Source: Spirochaetaceae bacterium (lineage in GTDB: Bacteria > Spirochaetota > Spirochaetia > Treponematales > Breznakiellaceae). Taken from it: a DNA stretch of 9,198 nt. The stretch is from the NCBI GenBank assembly GCA_031258335.1, contig JAIRMY010000248.1, positions 1 to 9,198 of the forward strand, given 5' to 3'. A program made the translations under genes and the position numbers. Position 1 is the stretch's first letter, and each line of letters begins with the position of its first letter. The notes beneath the pieces were generated by a model. It saw nothing but the letters and a program-made list of their open reading frames with translations, ran no database searches and was not told the DNA's origin. Below, in pieces: positions 1-4,775 of this stretch.

Positions 1-18
1 CGTGTGCTCTTCCGATCT
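1..18. other. Illumina adapter remnant at contig end
   Basis: These 18 bases match exactly the 3' end of the standard TruSeq read-2 adapter (ending GCTCTTCCGATCT). They are not genomic. They happen to be in frame with the pyrG fragment and supply a GTG at 4, which makes a false start. The pyrG homology begins immediately after them, with HEMGR aligning to VEIGR of E. coli PyrG. Confidence 0.95.
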
Positions 19-1158
19 CACGAGATGGGACGGAACAACGCTATTTCCGTCCACCTAACGCTGATACCGGAGGTGGCGGGCGCTGAACTCAAGACAAAGC
101 CGACGCAGCACTCGGTAAAGGCAATGCAGGAACTTGGCGTACAGCCCGATGTGCTTATATGTCGCGCACCCGTGATGCTGGACGAGGCTACCCGCCGCAA
201 AATATCGCTGTTTACAAACGTGGAAAACGAGGCGGTAATCGTCTCTTATGACGTGTCTACGACTATATACCAGGTGCCGCTCGTATTTTACGAACAGAAG
301 CTCGACCAAATCGTGCTGAAAAAGATGGGCGTCGAGGTAAGGCACGCCGACCTCTCGGACTGGTACGCGATGATGGACAAGTTCAAGGCGCGGCAGGGCA
401 GGGCGCGTATAGGCATAGTGGGCAAATACATGGAACTCCATGACGCATACAAGTCCGTGTACGAGGCAATATTTCACGCCGGACTTGCCTGCGGCGTGGA
501 AACAGAGCTTGTAAAGATAGACTCCGCCCGTTTGGAGGCGGCGCCGGACCCGGAAGCAGTGCTTGGAAGCGCGGGATCGTCCCCGGTAGACGGCGTTCTC
601 GTCCCGGGCGGCTTTGGCGACAGGGGGATAGGCGGCATGGTGAGGGCGGCTACATGGGCGCGGACGCATAAGATCCCTTATTTAGGTATCTGCCTTGGGA
701 TGCAGGTGATGGTGATAGAATGGGCGCGAAACGTGCTTCACTGGGAGGATGCCGATTCGACAGAATTCGCGCACGGAACGGCGCATCCGGTGATAAGCCT
801 GTTGGAGGATCAGGTTGACGTGCGCATGATGGGAGGGACGATGCGGCTTGGCGACAGCGAAACCAGCGCCCGCGAGGGTACTCTGATACACAAGGCGTAC
901 AACTCAGGCACCATCCGCGAGCGCCACCGCCACCGTTATGAATTTTCAAACAAGTACCGCGACTATATGCTTTCGTCCGGTCTCGTACTCAGCGCGTTTA
1001 CGCCCGATGACGCGCTTGTCGAGTCGGTTGAATGGCCCGACCACCCGTGGGGTCTCGGCGTCCAGTTCCACCCTGAATTCAAATCCAAGCCAACCGCGCC
1101 CCACCCATTGTTTACCGCATTCGTGCGGGCAGCCTCCTCCGAACCGGCGGGCGGGTAA
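19..1158 (+). CDS. pyrG: CTP synthase, C-terminal part (5' truncated by contig end)
   Basis: CTP synthase makes CTP from UTP, ATP and glutamine in the cytoplasm, the last step of de novo pyrimidine nucleotide synthesis. The fragment begins at about residue 160 of the family's roughly 540. It holds the end of the synthetase domain (VHLTLIP, then ELKTKPTQHSVK, a nucleotide-binding and allosteric region) followed by a complete class I glutamine amidotransferase domain. Visible amidotransferase marks are VPGGFGDRG (oxyanion loop), GICLGMQ with the nucleophilic Cys at codon 691-693, the GGTMRLG and RHRHRYE segments, and QFHPEF with the catalytic His at 1069-1071 and Glu at 1075-1077. All three triad residues are present, so nothing suggests decay. 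The N-terminal P-loop half is missing only because the contig ends. A short, poorly conserved tail (AASSEPAGG) precedes TAA. Identification is very secure; the true start lies outside the window. Confidence 0.97.
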   Translation, partial: HEMGRNNAISVHLTLIPEVAGAELKTKPTQHSVKAMQELGVQPDVLICRAPVMLDEATRRKISLFTNVENEAVIVSYDVSTTIYQVPLVFYEQKLDQIVLKKMGVEVRHADLSDWYAMMDKFKARQGRARIGIVGKYMELHDAYKSVYEAIFHAGLACGVETELVKIDSARLEAAPDPEAVLGSAGSSPVDGVLVPGGFGDRGIGGMVRAATWARTHKIPYLGICLGMQVMVIEWARNVLHWEDADSTEFAHGTAHPVISLLEDQVDVRMMGGTMRLGDSETSAREGTLIHKAYNSGTIRERHRHRYEFSNKYRDYMLSSGLVLSAFTPDDALVESVEWPDHPWGLGVQFHPEFKSKPTAPHPLFTAFVRAASSEPAGG

Positions 1159-1164
1159 CCCGCG

Positions 1165-1194
1165 TGTGGGTTGCGCCACCGGCGCAACCGCACA
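1165..1194 (+). terminator. GC-rich hairpin just after pyrG
   Basis: Seven bases after the pyrG stop, GGTTGCGCC (1169-1177) pairs perfectly with GGCGCAACC (1181-1189) around the loop ACC. TGTG (1165-1168) extends the stem by pairing with CACA (1191-1194), leaving one bulged G at 1190. The position suits transcription termination, but no T-tract follows, so it is not a textbook intrinsic terminator. It could be a 3'-end stabilising hairpin or a small repeat. Confidence 0.45.
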
Positions 1195-1214
1195 ACGGCA
1201 AGCCGCTTTGCGTC

Positions 1215-1403
1215 TGTCAATAACTAGCGATTACTTCACCCCCAAAGGGCGCTAATTCACGGAGGCGAGGCTGGGGGGGCGGGCGCGGCCCCCCCCCCCG
1301 CCCCCCCCCCCCCCCCCCCGGCGGGGGGGGGGGGGGGGGGGGGTGAGCCTTTCCTCCGTGAATTAGCGCCCTTTGGGGGTGAAGTAATCGCTAGTTATTG
1401 ACA
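1215..1403. repeat. 189-bp inverted-repeat element, 51-bp perfect arms
   Basis: The left arm 1215-1265 (TGTCAATAACTAGCG...CACGGAGG) is the exact reverse complement of the right arm 1353-1403. Inside the arms the match continues imperfectly for seven bases (CGAGGCT against AAAGGCT) before a homopolymer core. Each arm also contains a smaller palindrome: AACTAGCG (1222-1229) against CGCTAATT (1250-1257), 7 of 8 paired. The whole could form a very stable hairpin or cruciform between pyrG and the symporter gene. The arms end 31 bases before the symporter -35 box. It contains no ORF, so if mobile it would be a non-coding palindromic element. A fold-back assembly artefact is the main alternative, although the differing inner flanks argue partly against a simple copy. 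Confidence 0.85.
1273..1343. repeat. Poly-G/poly-C/poly-G core of the inverted repeat
   Basis: The core runs G7 (1273-1279), a mixed GC stretch, C11 (1289-1299), one G, C19 (1301-1319), GGC, then G21 (1323-1343). The C19 and G21 tracts can pair with each other. Runs of this length are very rare in bacterial DNA and are error-prone for sequencing and assembly, so the exact lengths, and perhaps the presence of the core, are doubtful. Confidence 0.7.
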
Positions 1404-1434
1404 CAGAGCGCATTGTCTATGCGGCTATATGGTC

Positions 1435-1463
1435 TTGGAATTAATTACCCTTTAAGGTATAAT
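1435..1463 (+). promoter_or_regulatory. Sigma70-type promoter of the symporter operon
   Basis: TTGGAA (1435-1440) and a consensus TATAAT (1458-1463) are separated by exactly 17 bases. The predicted start of transcription, about 7 bases after the -10 box, falls at about 1470, which is the A of the ATG chosen for the symporter. There is no Shine-Dalgarno sequence. The transcript is therefore predicted to be leaderless or nearly so. Confidence 0.75.
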
Positions 1464-1469
1464 GGGAAT

Positions 1470-2948
1470 ATGACCTTTAACATAGTGCTTCTGGCAGTGT
1501 TCTTTGCCCTTCTAACCGGAATAGGCATCTGGGGGATGAGGCGTACAAAGACGCTTGGGGACTTCTTTCTGGGTGGGCGGAAGATGGGGCCTTGGGTGTC
1601 GGCCTTTGCCTACGGGACATCGTACTTTTCCGCTGTCATCTTCATAGGTTTCGCGGGAACGCAGGGCTGGCAGCTCGGACTTAACAGCCTGTGGATAGCC
1701 GCCGGCAACGCGGTCATAGGGTCTATGCTCGCATGGCTCGTGCTGGCAAAACGGACGCGGCGGCAGACTCAAAACCTGGATGCCATGACCATGCCGGGTT
1801 ACCTACAGGAACGTTACGGCGCTAAACACCTTAAACCCATAGCCGCAGTTATAGTGTTCCTGTTCCTGTTGCCGTACTCGGCATCGATATTCAAGGGGCT
1901 GGGGCACCTGTTCGAGGCGGTCTTTCACATTCCCTACGACCTTGCCCTGATACTGATGATAGCGTTCACCGGCGTTTACCTCATACTAGGCGGTTACTTT
2001 GCCGTAGTTGTAATCGACTTCATCCAGGGAATATTCATGATAGTGGGGGCCTTTGCCGTGGTCTGCGTCTTCGTCTCGGAGGGTGGCGGGCTTTTCTCAT
2101 TCCTTGCCGGGGCGGCGGCGGGGTACAATGAGCATATACCGCCCGAAGCCAGGCCGGGCATTCTTAGCATCGTCTCAGTGGTATTTATGACGAGTTTTGG
2201 CACCTGGGGGCTGCCGCAGATGACGCAAAAATTCTATGCGATAAAAAACGAGAAGGTAATCCCAAAGGCGGTAATAGCCACAACGCTCTTTGCCGCGATA
2301 ATAGGATTTTCCGCGTATATGGTCGGGAGTTCGGCGCATATATTCTTTACTCCCGACTCTGTGCCGAGGGGGCCGGACGGTCGCGTCCTGTACGACCTCA
2401 TAGTGCCCGCGTTGTTGACTGAACATCTGCCGGAGATGCTGATGTCGCTGATACTGCTGTTCGTGCTGTCCGCGTCCATGTCTACGCTGTCATCTTTGGT
2501 GATGATTTCATCCTCAGCCATAGCGATAGACCTCTATCCGGTAAAAAACGACCCCAACACGGGCAAGGAACGGGCGACGGCGATGATGCGTTTCCTTTCC
2601 CTGCTGTTCATCATAGTTTCATATTTTATATCGCGTTTTCAGATAAGCATCATAGTGTACCTCATGTCCCTGAGCTGGGGCGCGGTATCCGGCGCGTTTG
2701 CCGCGCCTTATATCTACGGCCTGTACTGGAAACGGGCCACAAAAACCGGGGCTTACGCCGGACTTCTCGGCGGACTGGTCATAGAAATCATTCTGTTTTT
2801 TGTGCTGGGGCCGTCCCGTTCGCCGCTTACCGCTTCTATAGCGATACTCGCGCCTTTCATCATAGTGCCGCTGGTGTCGGTCTTCACGAGACCGCCGGAA
2901 GATTCGCTCTTAGAAAAGGCCTTTGCCCCGCTACAAGGAGAAAATTAA
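1470..2948 (+). CDS. Sodium:solute symporter (SSS family)
   Basis: A 492-aa inner-membrane protein of the SSS family, which couples sodium entry to uptake of a solute such as a sugar, amino acid or vitamin. Hydrophobic segments run the whole length, as expected for about 13 helices. The first is NIVLLAVFFALLTGIGIWG, followed by the family's conserved loop and second helix (GDFFLGGRKMGPWVSAFAYGTSYFSA). LSASMSTLSSLVMISSS (from about residue 333), ending near IDLY, matches the region that carries the sodium-binding Ser/Thr residues. The substrate cannot be read from the sequence. ATG 1470 is chosen because upstream in-frame codons, from TTG 1398, lie in the inverted repeat and promoter and encode nothing like the family. 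It is the first gene of an operon: its TAA overlaps the next ATG by one base (TAATG). No disruption is visible. Confidence 0.93.
   Translation: MTFNIVLLAVFFALLTGIGIWGMRRTKTLGDFFLGGRKMGPWVSAFAYGTSYFSAVIFIGFAGTQGWQLGLNSLWIAAGNAVIGSMLAWLVLAKRTRRQTQNLDAMTMPGYLQERYGAKHLKPIAAVIVFLFLLPYSASIFKGLGHLFEAVFHIPYDLALILMIAFTGVYLILGGYFAVVVIDFIQGIFMIVGAFAVVCVFVSEGGGLFSFLAGAAAGYNEHIPPEARPGILSIVSVVFMTSFGTWGLPQMTQKFYAIKNEKVIPKAVIATTLFAAIIGFSAYMVGSSAHIFFTPDSVPRGPDGRVLYDLIVPALLTEHLPEMLMSLILLFVLSASMSTLSSLVMISSSAIAIDLYPVKNDPNTGKERATAMMRFLSLLFIIVSYFISRFQISIIVYLMSLSWGAVSGAFAAPYIYGLYWKRATKTGAYAGLLGGLVIEIILFFVLGPSRSPLTASIAILAPFIIVPLVSVFTRPPEDSLLEKAFAPLQGEN
2935..2940 (+). promoter_or_regulatory. Shine-Dalgarno site for the TSCPD gene
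   Basis: AAGGAG lies 7 bases before ATG 2948, inside the last codons of the symporter. It fixes the start of the TSCPD gene. It also shows that this genome uses ordinary ribosome sites, in contrast to the two predicted leaderless genes in the window. Confidence 0.8.
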
Positions 2949-3202
2949 TGTTTGAGTATAAAACATCAGGAACCTGTTCCTCAAGAATTTTTTTTGACAT
3001 TACAGACGGGAAAGTTCATTCTATACAGTTTGAAAACGGGTGTAATGGGAATTTAAAAGCTATTTCTAAACTCTGCGACGGTATGCCGGCGGAAGACGTG
3101 GTAAAAAACCTACGCGGCATACAGTGTGGATCCAAGCCGACATCGTGCGGCGACCAGCTTGCCCGCGCTGTGGAAAAGGCGATAGAACACCAGACAAAAT
3201 GA
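2948..3202 (+). CDS. TSCPD-domain small protein (4-Cys family)
   Basis: An 84-aa protein of the TIGR03905-type 4-Cys TSCPD family. Its role is not established; related TSCPD domains occur at the C-terminus of some vitamin B12-dependent ribonucleotide reductases. The four family cysteines are at C10 (GTC), C32 (NGCNGNLKAIS), C60 (GIQCGS) and C67 (TSC), and could bind a metal; an extra one is at C43. Length and residue order match the family, and no signal peptide or membrane segment is visible. The name-giving TSCPDQLA motif reads TSCGDQLA here, so the proline is replaced by glycine at residue 68. The start is supported by AAGGAG 7 bases upstream. It overlaps the symporter stop by one base and the tcdA start by four (ATGA), which implies translational coupling in one operon. 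Confidence 0.93.
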   Translation: MFEYKTSGTCSSRIFFDITDGKVHSIQFENGCNGNLKAISKLCDGMPAEDVVKNLRGIQCGSKPTSCGDQLARAVEKAIEHQTK

Positions 3203-4035
3203 ACTGCTCGAGGCAGGCGGGGCGCGGCGGACAGGCGGACTGTCCGCCGCGCTTTCAGCGGCTTGCCCTCTTAACGGGCGTGGAGGCGTTGCAAAGGCTG
3301 GCGGCGACGCGGGTGATAGTCTTCGGTCTAGGCGGCGTTGGCAGTTGGTGCGCCGAGGCTCTTGTCCGTTCCGGCATAGGCGGAATTACGCTCGCCGACT
3401 CGGATCTTATCTGCGTTACAAACATAAACAGACAGGTACAGGCCACAGGCAAAACCATAGGACAGCGTAAAACAGAGGCGCTTAAGACGCGTCTCGCCGA
3501 GATAAACGGCGATTGCATCATCACGACATACGGCAAAGTTTTTTCGCGGGATACCGAAAGCGATTTTTGCGTAGAAGCCCATGATTTTGTCATAGACGCG
3601 ATAGACAGTCTGGGACCTAAACTTGATTTGATAGAACTTTGCGGCAGGCTGGGTAAGACGCTGTTTTCCTCTATGGGAATGGCGCAAAAACTCAACCCGT
3701 TTCTGCTGCGAAGCGCCGATATTTGGGACACCAAAGGTTGCCCGCTCGCCCGTCTTGTACGCGGGGGCTTACGAAAACGCGGCTTCACAGGCCATTTTAC
3801 CAGCGTCTACAGCACGGAATGCCTGCCTCTCCGCACTGAGATAAGCTCAAACTGCGGCGGGGGCCTGTGTCTCTGCCCGGCGCGTATGTCCGGGGATGAC
3901 GGAGAAGCCCCCAAAGAATGGTGCTCGTCAAAAAAAGTGATAAACGGCAGTGCGGTAACGGTTACCGCCGCCGCCGGCATGATGCTCGCAAGCCTTGTGG
4001 TACGCGGCGTGGTAGGACGACCGCCTCACCGTTAA
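3199..4035 (+). CDS. tcdA: tRNA threonylcarbamoyladenosine dehydratase (ThiF/HesA/MoeB family)
   Basis: A 278-aa E1-like enzyme. TcdA uses ATP to cyclise t6A at position 37 of ANN-decoding tRNAs into ct6A. The protein aligns along its length with E. coli TcdA (268 aa): RFQRLALLTG at residue 18, the ATP-binding GLGGVGSWCAEAL at 43-55, SDLICVTNINRQ at 68-79 including the conserved Arg, Lys91 in QRKTEAL, VIDAIDS at 131-137, YSTE at 204-207, and a C-terminal hydrophobic TVTAAAGMMLASLVV. ATG 3199 is chosen because it overlaps the TSCPD stop as ATGA and is the last usable start before the conserved region; the frame is open further upstream, to GTG 3124, but that lies inside the TSCPD gene. The 17 residues before the conserved region are Gly/Arg-rich and are encoded by a perfect hairpin (3222-3252). 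The 3' end overlaps the minus-strand pseudouridine synthase gene by four bases. Confidence 0.93.
   Translation: MNCSRQAGRGGQADCPPRFQRLALLTGVEALQRLAATRVIVFGLGGVGSWCAEALVRSGIGGITLADSDLICVTNINRQVQATGKTIGQRKTEALKTRLAEINGDCIITTYGKVFSRDTESDFCVEAHDFVIDAIDSLGPKLDLIELCGRLGKTLFSSMGMAQKLNPFLLRSADIWDTKGCPLARLVRGGLRKRGFTGHFTSVYSTECLPLRTEISSNCGGGLCLCPARMSGDDGEAPKEWCSSKKVINGSAVTVTAAAGMMLASLVVRGVVGRPPHR
3222..3252. repeat. Perfect 13-bp hairpin inside the tcdA 5' end
   Basis: GCGCGGCGGACAG (3222-3234) and CTGTCCGCCGCGC (3240-3252) are exact reverse complements around the 5-base loop GCGGA. The hairpin starts 23 bases after the tcdA start and encodes residues 8-18, which are not conserved. It could slow elongation or affect coupled initiation, or be a small palindromic repeat captured by the ORF. 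Confidence 0.8.
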
Positions 4036-4685
4036 TCCCCCAGCCCCAGAGCGAGAAGCGCAGAGGTAAAGTACGGAGGCAAGGGGGCGCTTAGATCCAG
4101 CGTCCGTCCGTTTCGGAGCGTGAGGGTAAGACGCGCCGCATGGAGCAGCATCTGTTTTATCCCCGCCTCGCGGCGTAGCGTCTTGTTGAGCGTGAAATCG
4201 CCGTACTTCCTGTCGCCTATTACAGGCAGATTCTTTTGGGCAAGGTGGCGTCGTATCTGATGCATACGTCCTGTCCCCAGTTCCAGTTGAAGGAGGGCGA
4301 AGCCGTCCGCCGTTGCAAGCCGCCTAAAATGTGTGACAGCGTCTTTTAACACGCCGTTCTGTTCAAGGCTGATGGCTATCACCCCGGTTTCGTCCGTGCC
4401 CGCATCTTTTCCCCGGCGGCAAACGGCAAGATACCGTTTACGGACAGTTTTTCCGGCAAAGGCTTTTGAAAAAAAAGCGGCGGCGGCGGGGCTTTTTGCC
4501 GTAAGCACGAGGCCGGAGGTGTCCCTATCCAGCCTATGCACAAGAAGCGGGCGCGGCTCCCGCGAGGCGGCGAGGAGCGCGTCAAGATTCACGGCGGCGC
4601 CATGCCCGCCCTGCACAGGAAGCCCAGCCTCTTTATTGATCACGAGGCAGTCCTCGTCCTCATATACAATTTCTATGCGTTTCAT
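4032..4685 (-). CDS. RluA-family RNA pseudouridine synthase
   Basis: A 217-aa cytoplasmic enzyme that isomerises uridine to pseudouridine in rRNA or tRNA. Family marks in order: VYEDEDCLVINKEAGLPVQ at 7-25; the catalytic HRLDRDTSGL at 50-59 with nucleophile Asp53; RKRYLAVC at 82-89; LELGTGRMHQIRRHL at 134-148; and PVIGDRKYGD at 154-163. There is no N-terminal S4 RNA-binding domain, which gives the short RluA-like form rather than the longer RluC/RluD form. The target uridine cannot be told from sequence. ATG 4685 gives a normal N-terminus starting right at the conserved region; no clear Shine-Dalgarno precedes it. The gene converges on tcdA (stop codons overlap) and is divergent from the transglutaminase gene, 90 bases away. 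GATAAT on the minus strand (4712-4707) is a possible -10 box. Confidence 0.93.
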   Translation of the reverse strand: MKRIEIVYEDEDCLVINKEAGLPVQGGHGAAVNLDALLAASREPRPLLVHRLDRDTSGLVLTAKSPAAAAFFSKAFAGKTVRKRYLAVCRRGKDAGTDETGVIAISLEQNGVLKDAVTHFRRLATADGFALLQLELGTGRMHQIRRHLAQKNLPVIGDRKYGDFTLNKTLRREAGIKQMLLHAARLTLTLRNGRTLDLSAPLPPYFTSALLALGLGD

Positions 4686-4690
4686 TCATG

Positions 4691-4725
4691 TAATTGTCAA
4701 TTTTCCATTATCAATTTTCAATTCC
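4691..4725. repeat. Five degenerate AT-rich heptamers in the divergent promoter region
   Basis: The stretch reads as five consecutive 7-mers: TAATTGT, CAATTTT, CCATTAT, CAATTTT, CAATTCC. Two are identical and the rest differ at one to three positions. It lies between the divergent pseudouridine synthase and transglutaminase genes. On the minus strand it contains GATAAT (4712-4707) and TTGACA (4700-4695), so promoter function for the pseudouridine synthase gene is possible but the spacing does not give a clear pair. Confidence 0.6.
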
Positions 4726-4760
4726 CTGTGGGCGGGCGCTGTATCAGAAAACCAAATGTC

Positions 4761-4769
4761 TGGTACAAT
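4761..4769 (+). promoter_or_regulatory. Extended -10 promoter of the transglutaminase-TPR gene
   Basis: TGGTACAAT fits an extended -10 box (TGn followed by TACAAT at 4764-4769). No good -35 is present at 17 bases (GTATCA at 4741-4746), which an extended -10 can tolerate. The expected transcription start, about 7 bases on, coincides with ATG 4776, again predicting a leaderless transcript. Confidence 0.55.
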
Positions 4770-4775
4770 TTTACA

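Noticed and set aside
55..669. Long minus-strand open frame opposite pyrG
   Set aside because: It is a shadow of a strongly conserved gene; its translation is rich in Arg, His and Val and shows no family motif.
1215..1403. CRISPR or insertion-sequence call for the repeat region
   Set aside because: There are no regularly spaced direct repeats, no transposase and no clear target-site duplication.
1398..1469. N-terminal extension of the symporter from TTG 1398
   Set aside because: It lies in the inverted-repeat arm and the promoter, has no ribosome site, and the extra 24 residues resemble nothing in the family.
3124..3198. Earlier GTG start for tcdA
   Set aside because: It lies inside the TSCPD gene; ATG 3199 in the ATGA overlap fits better and already exceeds the family's usual N-terminus.
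4695..4700. Minus-strand TTGACA as a -35 box for the pseudouridine synthase gene
   Set aside because: A -10 at 16-18 bases would fall inside the coding region, and no good hexamer is there; it is explained as part of the heptamer repeat.
4536..4775. 80-codon upstream extension of the transglutaminase-TPR frame
   Set aside because: It is antisense to the pseudouridine synthase gene and crosses the heptamer repeat and the extended -10 box; the real protein starts at ATG 4776 (or 4800).
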